Assembly: GCA_046705265.1 (NCBI GenBank)
Contig: JBJKQL010000110.1
Location: 1-27,520 of the forward strand
DNA: 27,520 bases
Reading direction: 5' to 3'
Source of the DNA: JAJYTL01 sp046705265
Lineage (GTDB): Bacteria; Pseudomonadota; Alphaproteobacteria; Ferrovibrionales; Ferrovibrionaceae
Of this stretch, positions 1 to 6,391 are shown piece after piece; positions within the stretch are counted from its first letter, which is position 1, and the number at the start of each line of letters is the position of its first letter. Below the pieces are notes generated by a model that saw only the letters and a list, made by a program, of their open reading frames with translations, ran no database searches and was not told the origin of the DNA. The position numbers and the translations under genes were made by a program.

Positions 1-39
1 CATGACGGGTGTGGCGCTCCTCGATCAATCCATGACTCC

Positions 40-75
40 GATTCCCAATCAGAATCATGTGATAAATCGGGAATC
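40..75. repeat. Inverted repeat upstream of the GST gene
   Basis: GATTCCC (40-46) is the exact reverse complement of GGGAATC (69-75), with 22 nt between the arms. There is no T-tract, so it is not an obvious terminator. It lies in the leader of the GST gene and could be a regulator site or chance. A weak promoter-like pair, TTGTCA (105-110) and TAAGAC (129-134), follows it at 18-nt spacing. Nothing else is recognisable in 1-199. Confidence 0.2.
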
Positions 76-199
76 TCCGCCACATCCGTCGCCAAAAATT
101 CAACTTGTCACGAATAAGACGGGCTAGGTAAGACGCCGGACAAGGTCCGTCGCGCCGGCTATCCTGATCGAACAGGGATCAGCGAGGGGAGCCTTGGCG

Positions 200-913
200 A
201 TGAAATATGAGCTCTACTATTGGGACGGCATTCCAGGGCGGGGTGAATTCGTTCGCCTGGCGTTGGAGGAGGGTGGTTGTGCTTACTTGGATGTGGCACG
301 GGAAGGTGGCGCGTCGGCGATGTTCCGGCTGATGGAGGCGAATGGCACGCCGCATCCGGCCTTTGCTCCGCCTTTCCTCAAGGTTGGTAAGCTCGTGATC
401 GGCCAAACGGCGAATATCCTGATGTACCTTGGGCGGCGGCATGGTCTTGCGCCTGCGGGCGAAGCCGGGCAGCTTTGGGCGCATCAGCTACAACTCACGC
501 TCGCCGATTTTTTGGTTGAAATCCACGACACCCATCACCCGATCGGCAGCGGCCTCTATTACGAAGAGCAGAAGAAGGAAGCAAAACGGCGTGCCGCCGA
601 TTTTCTCGATAGCCGCTTGCCGAAATATCTTGGTTATTTCGAAGGCATTCTGGCGCAGAACAAGAGCGGCGGCTACCTCGCCGGACGGCGCTTGAGCTAC
701 GCCGATCTCTCGCTGTTTCATGTCGTCTCCGGTCTGCGTTTCGCCTTCCCGAAGGCGATGGCACGGATTGAGCGCCGCCATCCCCATGTCGTTGCGTTGC
801 ACGAGCGGGTCAGCGCGCGTCCCCGGATCGTCGCATTCCTTGCTTCCGACCGTCACCAGGCTTTCAACGAGCACGGTATCTTTCGCCACTATCCGGCCTT
901 GGATGCCAAATAG
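200..913 (+). CDS. Glutathione S-transferase family protein
   Basis: This is a 237-residue cytosolic protein of usual GST length, predicted to conjugate glutathione to electrophiles or to reduce peroxides. The N-terminal thioredoxin-like domain starts KYELYYWDGIPGRGEFVRL, which resembles the Tyr-type (alpha/mu/pi/sigma-like) N-terminus with Tyr near residues 6-7. IGQTANILMYLG (about residues 71-82) fits the glutathione-contacting Q-[ST]-x-x-I motif. The rest is the all-helical C-terminal domain, with a typical SYADLSLFHV stretch. The ATG at 200 is preferred because GAGGGG (184-189) lies about 10 nt upstream. A TTG at 194 in the same frame sits too close to it. The next gene, in the same direction, is 128 nt away with its own promoter-like sequence, so co-transcription is uncertain. 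The substrate cannot be read from the sequence. Confidence 0.9.
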   Translation: MKYELYYWDGIPGRGEFVRLALEEGGCAYLDVAREGGASAMFRLMEANGTPHPAFAPPFLKVGKLVIGQTANILMYLGRRHGLAPAGEAGQLWAHQLQLTLADFLVEIHDTHHPIGSGLYYEEQKKEAKRRAADFLDSRLPKYLGYFEGILAQNKSGGYLAGRRLSYADLSLFHVVSGLRFAFPKAMARIERRHPHVVALHERVSARPRIVAFLASDRHQAFNEHGIFRHYPALDAK

Positions 914-948
914 GCAACAGGAACGAACTCGGCAGCCGGGACCGGCGA

Positions 949-976
949 TTGACCCAGACCGCGAAGCTGCTAGGCT
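949..976 (+). promoter_or_regulatory. Promoter-like sequence for the class II aldolase gene
   Basis: TTGACC (949-954) and TAGGCT (971-976) are separated by 16 nt and lie 66 nt upstream of the aldolase start. The -35 box is strong (5 of 6). The -10 is weak (3 of 6), but it resembles the TAGGGT found at the icd promoter in this window. Confidence 0.35.
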
Positions 977-1041
977 AGGATGCGTTCGAATTCGGACGCG
1001 GCCATTCGCAGCGGTGCGGCGGGCGAGAAGAGGGGCTGATG

Positions 1042-1803
1042 ATGTCGGTTGTCGACCTACGTAGCCCGATGGATGACGTGGAGTGGAAATTCCGCCGGGA
1101 ACTCGCCGGCGCCTACCGCTTGTTCGATCACTTCGGTTGGCATGAACTCATTTATAACCACATCACCGTGCGGATTCCCGGTAGCGGCGGGCATTTCTTG
1201 ATCAATCCCTTTGGCCTGCTCTATCGCGAGGTGAAGGCCTCCAATCTGGTCAAGATCGACCTTGAAGGAAATATCATCGGCCATTCGGATTATCCGGTAA
1301 ACCGCGCGGGTTTCGTGGTCCACTCGGCGATCCATCGCGCACGGCCCGACGCTCATGCGGTCGCGCATACGCATTCAACCGCCGGAATGGCAGTAGCCTG
1401 CCAGACAGACGGGTTGTTGCCTTTAAGCTTTCCAGCCGTTTTTTTCACTGGCCGCATCGCCTATCACGATTTTGAAGGTGTCACCCTGGATACCGACGAA
1501 CGCGAACGATTAGCGCGGAATCTTGGGCAGCACAATGCGATGATCCTCCGCAATCATGGGCTTCTCACATGCGGGCCGACATTGGCAGATGCCTTCTGCG
1601 AGCTCTATCAACTGCAGCGCGCATGCGAAGTTCAGGTGGCGGCACAGGCCGGCGGCGCGCCGCTCAAGCTGCCGCCTGGCACCGTAGCGGAGAAGGCCGC
1701 GCGGCAATACGAAGACAAGATTGCGCGCGGCGTCGAGAATAAGCTCTGCTTTGACGCCATGATGCGGTTGATGACCGAGAAAGACCCGAGCTTCCTCGAC
1801 TAG
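1042..1803 (+). CDS. Class II aldolase/adducin family protein
   Basis: This 253-residue protein has the fold of fuculose-1-phosphate aldolase and the adducin head. Members are Zn-dependent aldolases, epimerases or decarboxylases acting on small sugar phosphates or keto acids. The metal-ligand motif HAVAHTHS (about residues 110-117) and the later NHGLLTCG (about 172-179) supply the expected three histidines. YNHITVRIPG near residue 38 is the usual family N-terminal motif. Two ATGs (1039 and 1042) are possible. The AGGGG at 1031-1035 is better spaced for 1042. The gene converges on the LysM gene with only 36 nt between stops. The specific substrate is unknown, since this branch of the family is often annotated without function. 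Confidence 0.88.
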   Translation: MSVVDLRSPMDDVEWKFRRELAGAYRLFDHFGWHELIYNHITVRIPGSGGHFLINPFGLLYREVKASNLVKIDLEGNIIGHSDYPVNRAGFVVHSAIHRARPDAHAVAHTHSTAGMAVACQTDGLLPLSFPAVFFTGRIAYHDFEGVTLDTDERERLARNLGQHNAMILRNHGLLTCGPTLADAFCELYQLQRACEVQVAAQAGGAPLKLPPGTVAEKAARQYEDKIARGVENKLCFDAMMRLMTEKDPSFLD

Positions 1804-1839
1804 CGCCCCTAACGTGGGACGTTGGACCGGCCTGACGCT

Positions 1840-2907
1840 TCAGTCGCGGGAGCCGGCGGTTTTGGCGGGAGCGGATTTGCTCGGTTCTGAGAGCGTCGGA
1901 AGCGAAAAGACCTGACCGGGATAGATCAGGTTCGGATTGCGAATCTGGCTTCGGTTTGCCTCATAGATGATCGTGTAACGGATACCGTGGCCATAAGTGC
2001 GACGCGCGATGCGCCAGAGGCTGTTCCCGGGCTGCACCACCACCTGACCCAGGGCAAGATGACCAAATGTCGCGGAGGCGGGCCGCTGGAACGGCACCTC
2101 GATGCGGGCGACGACCTTGCCTTTCGGCGTTACTTGATCGATTCTAAGGTCATGGAGACCGGCGGCGAGCTTCTTGTTCAAGGCGAGCTGCCAGTCGCCA
2201 TTTTTGTTCGCGAGCGCGCGACCAATCAGGTGATCATCGAGATAGACCCGGACCTCGGCCCCTGACGGTGCCTTGCCGGAGAGTGCGAGATTGCCCTGGT
2301 CGTCGTAATCGGCGGAATTGAGGCTCAGGCCCTTATTGTGGACGGCCCCCTGATTGGGACCTTGGAGCACGCGGCTCGGTCCGTTGTTTGTGGGGGAGAG
2401 AACGGCGAGCGCCTGCTGCGAACTCCCGCATTTCGGCACAGAAACGACTACCACTTCCTGCGACTTGACCGGGGCCTGACCCGGCAGGACCTGAACGAGA
2501 TGGAGGGCACGCGAACCACTTTCCAGGGGCTTGGCCGGAACTAGGACCCAGGAACCGTCGGTGTCGGTCTTGGCGGTGCCAATAACCTGATCACCGGCTT
2601 TCACGGTGACAGTGGCGCCGGGGGCGGCGCGCCCCGCAATCACGGCGTTGCAGTTGTGCGCGACGCGCACCACATCGAAACTCGGCGTCGTCGGGGCCTT
2701 TGCCGTTGTGGTGGGTGTGTTTTCGGCTGTCGTTTTGGCCTTGGGCGTGGGGGTCGTCGTCGGCTGCCCCGCCGTCGCGGCGGGTTTTGGGGCTTGACCG
2801 GTGCCTGGCTCCACCGAGGATAGCCCTACGATCCTGTAAAGTCCGTACAGCACGGCCGCAGTCACGACGAGCGCGACCAGCAGTGTGACCAGCGTATTGC
2901 GGCGCAC
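1840..2907 (-). CDS. Membrane-anchored Ig-like and LysM domain protein
   Basis: This is a 355-residue envelope protein. A short basic N-terminus (VRRN) leads into one transmembrane segment at about residues 5-26. A Thr/Pro/Ala/Lys-rich linker follows (about 32-76). There are two bacterial Ig-like beta repeats, about 77-155 (with PGATVTVKAGDQVIG and DTDGSWV) and about 195-265 (with PSGAEVRVYLDDHLIG and NKNGDWQL). One C-terminal LysM domain is at about 289-337 (QPGNSLWRIARRTYG, NPNLIYPGQVFSLP). LysM binds N-acetylglucosamine chains of peptidoglycan, so the protein probably spans from the inner membrane to the wall. The GTG at 2907 is chosen because AGGA sits 6 nt upstream and the start places the membrane segment at the N-terminus. 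A longer frame from 3006 would add a basic 33-residue extension and run through the promoter. No catalytic domain is seen. Confidence 0.85.
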   Translation of the reverse strand: MRRNTLVTLLVALVVTAAVLYGLYRIVGLSSVEPGTGQAPKPAATAGQPTTTPTPKAKTTAENTPTTTAKAPTTPSFDVVRVAHNCNAVIAGRAAPGATVTVKAGDQVIGTAKTDTDGSWVLVPAKPLESGSRALHLVQVLPGQAPVKSQEVVVVSVPKCGSSQQALAVLSPTNNGPSRVLQGPNQGAVHNKGLSLNSADYDDQGNLALSGKAPSGAEVRVYLDDHLIGRALANKNGDWQLALNKKLAAGLHDLRIDQVTPKGKVVARIEVPFQRPASATFGHLALGQVVVQPGNSLWRIARRTYGHGIRYTIIYEANRSQIRNPNLIYPGQVFSLPTLSEPSKSAPAKTAGSRD

Positions 2908-3268
2908 GGAACTTCCTGCCTGACAAAGCTTCCCTATAGGAACTATACGACGGGGGCGTCGGTACAACAACCGCTGCTTGCGGTTGCCTTTGGCCGCGCA
3001 TCGCATGCCGGGCTCATCCCGTGTTGCTCTGCCTGATTGGTATCGCGCAGCGGCGCCACGGAAGCCGCACCGAGCGTTGCGCTTGATCGCGGCGACACGA
3101 CCAGTCGGGAGAACACCTTGATGACACGCAGAGTCGCGTCAGAACAGGTGCGGCACTGCAGGATGCGATTACTGGTTTCATCGCGTCATTGACACGATTA
3201 AAGGGAACAGGGACGCGCAACCGATAAAATGGTAAACGATTGCTTTGGCTTTATCCGGACAGAGATCG
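2908..3268. promoter_or_regulatory. Divergent intergenic region with TGACRCG half-sites
   Basis: This 361-nt gap separates the LysM gene from the LOG gene, and no convincing reading frame is present. It holds the LysM promoter at 2942-2970. Nearer the LOG gene there are four copies of the 7-mer TGACRCG: forward at 3122-3128, reverse at 3135-3141, reverse at 3182-3188 and forward at 3190-3196. The last copy overlaps a TTGACA -35-like hexamer (3189-3194), but no good -10 lies 16-18 nt beyond it. The arrangement suggests a transcription-factor operator. The regulator is not in the window. Confidence 0.4.
2942..2970 (-). promoter_or_regulatory. Sigma70-type promoter of the LysM gene
   Basis: On the minus strand, TTGTTG (2970-2965) and TATAGT (2947-2942) are separated by exactly 17 nt. 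Transcription would start near 2935, giving a leader of roughly 28 nt before the GTG at 2907. The spacer holds a perfect inverted repeat, CGACG-GGGG-CGTCG (2948-2961), which could be an operator. Confidence 0.55.
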
Positions 3269-3820
3269 ATGATTTCGAGCCTTTGCGTCTTCTGCGGCGC
3301 TAGTGATGGCGTTGCCGAGCAGTACAAAGAAGTTGCGGCGCGTTTCGGGCGGCTCTGCGCCGAAGCGGGGATCCGCTTGGTCTACGGTGGCGGGCGGGTC
3401 GGGTTGATGGGGATTTGTGCGGACGCCGCGCTTGCCGCCGGTGGAGCGGTCGTGGGGGTCATCCCTCGCATCCTGCATGCTCGTGAGGTCGCCCACATGG
3501 GAGTTCGTGAATTGCATCTTGTGCACGATATGCATGAACGCAAACAGCGGATGTCCGACCTCTGCGATGGCTTTGTGGTGTTGCCGGGTGGCCTTGGCAC
3601 CCTCGATGAAATGATCGAGGTCGTCACGTGGCGTCAACTCGGGTTGCATCAGAAGCCTCTTGCCATTGTCGATGAGGGTGGCTATTGGCGGCCTTTGCTC
3701 AGCCTATTCGAGCATGTCGTCGCCGAGGGATTTGCCAAGGCCGATATCAAGCGCTTCTATAACGTGGTAACAAATGTCGAGCAGGCCATTCCCGCCCTTG
3801 AAGCCGCGGTGGTGAGGTGA
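3269..3820 (+). CDS. LOG-family (TIGR00730) nucleotide phosphoribohydrolase
   Basis: This 183-residue Rossmann-fold protein belongs to the family that includes plant LONELY GUY. Members cleave the N-glycosidic bond of cytokinin riboside 5'-monophosphates or AMP, releasing free base and ribose 5-phosphate. The signatures are SLCVFCGASDG at the N-terminus, YGGGRVGLMG (about residues 33-42), the active-site PGGLGTLDE (about 108-116) and the preceding RKQRMSDLCDGFV. The ATG at 3269 starts directly at the conserved N-terminal strand. An in-frame TTG at 3245 would add 8 unconserved residues. The Shine-Dalgarno is weak. It may stand alone, because icd downstream has its own promoter. Whether the substrate is a cytokinin or a housekeeping nucleotide is not visible. 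Confidence 0.92.
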   Translation: MISSLCVFCGASDGVAEQYKEVAARFGRLCAEAGIRLVYGGGRVGLMGICADAALAAGGAVVGVIPRILHAREVAHMGVRELHLVHDMHERKQRMSDLCDGFVVLPGGLGTLDEMIEVVTWRQLGLHQKPLAIVDEGGYWRPLLSLFEHVVAEGFAKADIKRFYNVVTNVEQAIPALEAAVVR

Positions 3821-3832
3821 AATACCAAAAAC

Positions 3833-3845
3833 CGGGCTTCGCCCG
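3833..3845 (-). terminator. Small hairpin with T-run on the minus strand
   Basis: CGGGC (3833-3837) and GCCCG (3841-3845) form a 5-bp stem with a 3-nt loop just after the LOG stop codon. Read on the minus strand the stem is followed by GTTTTTGG, so it looks more like a terminator for antisense transcripts than for the LOG gene. The stem is short and the call is weak. Confidence 0.25.
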
Positions 3846-3866
3846 AGACCCTTATCGGCCTCCGCT

Positions 3867-3895
3867 TTGACAGCATGCAAGGTGATGCTTAGGGT
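3867..3895 (+). promoter_or_regulatory. Promoter of icd
   Basis: A perfect TTGACA (3867-3872) and TAGGGT (3890-3895) are separated by 17 nt. The predicted start near 3902 gives a leader of about 30 nt before the ATG at 3934. The -35 is consensus, and the -10 matches at 3 of 6 positions. Confidence 0.45.
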
Positions 3896-3933
3896 TGGGA
3901 CAACGTCCGTTATTCTTCTGTTTGAGGGTCCTC

Positions 3934-5148
3934 ATGGCGAAAATTAAGGTCAAAAATCCCGTTGTCGAAATGGACGGCGACGAAATGACTCGGGTGATTT
4001 GGAAATGGATCAAAGAGCAACTGATCCTGCCCTATATCGACCTTCCCATCGATTATTACGATCTCGGCGTGGAGAGCCGCGACGCAACTGATGATCAGGT
4101 GACTGTAGCCGCAGCCAACGCGACGCTGAAATACGGCGTCGCGGTGAAATGCGCCACCATCACTCCTGACGAGGGGCGGGTGAAAGAATTCGGCTTGAAG
4201 AAGATGTGGCTGTCACCGAACGGCACCATCCGCAACATTCTCGGCGGCACCGTGTTCCGCGAACCGATCATCTGCCGTAACGTGCCGCGCCTCGTGCCGC
4301 ATTGGACCGACCCGATCGTCATCGGCCGTCACGCCTTCGGCGATCAATACCGCGCTGCCGATTTCGTTGTACAGGGAAAGGGAAAGCTGACCATCCGTTT
4401 CGAGCCGGAAGGCGGTGGATCGCCGATAGAGCGCGAGGTCTTCAATTTTCCGGGTGGCGGGGTCGCGCTCGCCATGTATAACCTGGATGAATCGATCCGC
4501 GGCTTCGCGCGCGCTTGTATGAATTACGCGCTGGCGCGAAAATGGCCGCTTTATCTCTCGACCAAGAATACCATCCTGAAGGCTTACGATGGCCGGTTCA
4601 AGGATCTGTTCCAGGAGGTCTTCGAGAAGGAATTCAAGACACTTTTCGACGCGGCGGGCACCACCTACGAACATCGCCTGATCGACGATATGGTAGCAGC
4701 CGTGCTGAAATGGACTGGCCGCTTTGTGTGGGCATGCAAGAACTATGATGGCGACGTGCAAAGCGACACCGTGGCACAGGGTTTTGGCTCGCTCGGATTG
4801 ATGACTTCGGTGCTGATGACCCCTGATGGCAAGACGGTGGAGGCGGAAGCAGCGCACGGGACGGTGACCCGGCACTATCGCCTCTATCAACAGGGCAAGG
4901 AGACTTCGACCAATCCGATCGCATCGATCTTCGCGTGGACGGGCGGGCTTAAGCATCGCGCCATGCTCGATGGTAACCAGGATTTACGGCACTTCGCCGA
5001 GACGTTGGAGCGCGTCACCATCTCGACGGTCGAGAACGGCGCCATGACCAAGGATCTGGCCATCCTCGTCGGGCCGGACCAGGCTTGGCTCACGACCGAG
5101 GCCTTCATGAAGACTTTGGCCGATAATCTGCGCCAAGCGGTTGGCTAG
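3934..5148 (+). CDS. icd: NADP-dependent isocitrate dehydrogenase
   Basis: This 404-residue enzyme carries out oxidative decarboxylation of isocitrate to 2-oxoglutarate with NADP+ in the TCA cycle. It is the eukaryotic-type homodimeric form, about 400-410 residues and common in alphaproteobacteria, not the E. coli type. Visible signatures are KNPVVEMDGDEMTRVIW at the N-terminus, the substrate loop LSPNGTIRN (about residues 91-99), STKNTILKAYDG (about 209-220), the metal-binding NYDGDVQSDTVAQGFGSLG (about 270-288), and EAEAAHGTVTRHYR followed by TSTNPIASIFAW near the NADP site. The ATG at 3934 has AGGG about 5 nt upstream. A longer frame from 3895 begins inside the promoter. The stop is 47 bp from the end of the convergent K+ channel gene. 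Confidence 0.97.
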   Translation: MAKIKVKNPVVEMDGDEMTRVIWKWIKEQLILPYIDLPIDYYDLGVESRDATDDQVTVAAANATLKYGVAVKCATITPDEGRVKEFGLKKMWLSPNGTIRNILGGTVFREPIICRNVPRLVPHWTDPIVIGRHAFGDQYRAADFVVQGKGKLTIRFEPEGGGSPIEREVFNFPGGGVALAMYNLDESIRGFARACMNYALARKWPLYLSTKNTILKAYDGRFKDLFQEVFEKEFKTLFDAAGTTYEHRLIDDMVAAVLKWTGRFVWACKNYDGDVQSDTVAQGFGSLGLMTSVLMTPDGKTVEAEAAHGTVTRHYRLYQQGKETSTNPIASIFAWTGGLKHRAMLDGNQDLRHFAETLERVTISTVENGAMTKDLAILVGPDQAWLTTEAFMKTLADNLRQAVG

Positions 5149-5195
5149 AAGATGCATCGCCCTCCTTTTGCGAGATCGGGCTTTCGCCGGTCCGG

Positions 5196-6374
5196 CTAAA
5201 GGTTATCCTCGGAAGGGGCCGTGTAATGCGGCCCCTTCATCCGGTGTTCCGCCTCTCGCACCACGGCGACCCGAAGATCCGGATGACGCTGCATCAGGCT
5301 GCGGAAGTCCGAGGAAGCCAGAATCAAAAGGTGGCATTCGTTCAAGGTGACGACCGTAGCGGTGCGCCGCGTGTCGCGGAGCAGCGCGATCTCACCGAAA
5401 TATTGCCCCTTGCCAAGGCGGACAGGTTCCGGCGAAACATCAACCTCGACCTCGCCCGACATGATGAAGAACATGGCATCGGCGGGACCGCCGCGCCGCA
5501 CCACGACCTGATGTGCGGGCACCACCTGTGTCCGCAACAGGCGGGCAATTTCAGCGATCTGCGTCGCGTCGAGCCGGGTGAACAGCGGCACGCTCGCCAC
5601 CGTTCGCCACGAGATAACAAAATCGCGCCGGCGGATTTCCGTCGCGAAGCCGGTGGCGAGAATACCGGCTGGCAGCGCGAACATGATGATGCCCATCACC
5701 ATGACGAAACCACCGAAGACACGTCCTGCCGCCGTCACCGGAATGATGTCGCCGTAGCCGACGGTAGTCATGGTGATGATGCTCCACCACATCGCCGAGG
5801 GGATGCTGCCGAAGGCCTTCGGCTGAGCGTGCCGCTCGATGCCATACATGATGCCGGAGACCAGGATCAAGATGACGCCCATGACCATGAGGGAGGCCAT
5901 TAGCGCCCGCGCCTCGTTGCGGAAGACGGTGGCGACCAGAGTTAGCCCGCGGCTGTAGCGGATAAGCTTCATGATCGCGAGAAGCTGAATGACGTAAAGA
6001 ACGTCCTGGTTGATCGGCGTGGCGAAAGCGACGTAGCGCGGCAGTACGGTGAACAGGTCGACGACGCCGAGGAAGGAGATCATGTAGCGCCAGCGGCCGC
6101 GCCAGGGGTGGTCCGCGCCGATCGGCGTTGCCTCGGGGGCAGTCCAAACACGCGCGAGATATTCGAGTGTAAAGATGATCAGAGAGGCGTGTCGTCCGTT
6201 GGCCAGTATCCGCCGCCAAACTTGCGGAAGGTTCGGCAGGGTGCCAAAAACCACGCTTGAGACGGCGATGGCGATGGCAATGATGAGAAAGATAGAAGTC
6301 GCTCTCCGCCCAGGACTGCTGGAATCGCGCCAGGCCAGGACCCGATAGAGGCGTAGCCGCGCGCTTTCCGCCAT
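5196..6374 (-). CDS. Cyclic-nucleotide-gated K+ channel (MloK1-like)
   Basis: This 392-residue inner-membrane channel has a six-helix voltage-sensor-like core. Hydrophobic segments are at about 27-46, 60-75, 97-113, 125-140, 155-175 and 212-235. The pore helix and selectivity filter TMTTVGYGD are at about residues 198-206, which marks K+ selectivity. S4 (KLIRYSRGL) is poor in arginines, as in the non-voltage-driven Mesorhizobium loti MloK1. After S6 (PAGILATGFATEIRRRDF) comes a cyclic-nucleotide-binding domain, about 250-370. Its phosphate-binding cassette is FGEIALLRDTRRTATV, including the Arg that contacts the cyclic phosphate. cAMP gating is therefore predicted. The ATG at 6374 has AGGA 5 nt upstream. 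It starts 17 nt after alaS and is probably co-transcribed with it. Confidence 0.93.
   Translation of the reverse strand: MAESARLRLYRVLAWRDSSSPGRRATSIFLIIAIAIAVSSVVFGTLPNLPQVWRRILANGRHASLIIFTLEYLARVWTAPEATPIGADHPWRGRWRYMISFLGVVDLFTVLPRYVAFATPINQDVLYVIQLLAIMKLIRYSRGLTLVATVFRNEARALMASLMVMGVILILVSGIMYGIERHAQPKAFGSIPSAMWWSIITMTTVGYGDIIPVTAAGRVFGGFVMVMGIIMFALPAGILATGFATEIRRRDFVISWRTVASVPLFTRLDATQIAEIARLLRTQVVPAHQVVVRRGGPADAMFFIMSGEVEVDVSPEPVRLGKGQYFGEIALLRDTRRTATVVTLNECHLLILASSDFRSLMQRHPDLRVAVVREAEHRMKGPHYTAPSEDNL
5212..5238. terminator. Perfect 10-bp hairpin between convergent icd and channel genes
   Basis: GAAGGGGCCG (5212-5221) pairs perfectly with CGGCCCCTTC (5229-5238) around a 7-nt loop. It lies 64 nt beyond the icd stop but inside the last codons of the convergent channel gene. 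Neither side has a real U-tract, so it may act as a Rho-assisted terminator or a 3'-end stabiliser rather than a classical intrinsic terminator. Confidence 0.45.
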
Positions 6375-6391
6375 GCCGTTCCTTTTTCCAG

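Noticed and set aside
1..3. Possible ATG of a leftward gene at the left edge, with GGAG 13 nt upstream
   Set aside because: Only the start codon would be inside the window and the ribosome-binding-site spacing is long, so it cannot be supported.
1811..1823. AACGT-GGG-ACGTT hairpin between the convergent aldolase and LysM genes
   Set aside because: It has only five pairs with a 3-nt loop and no T-run, too weak to call a terminator.
4213..4956. 247-codon open frame on the minus strand across icd
   Set aside because: It is fully antisense to a canonical icd, has no family motif or ribosome-binding site, and is the usual shadow frame of a G+C-rich gene.
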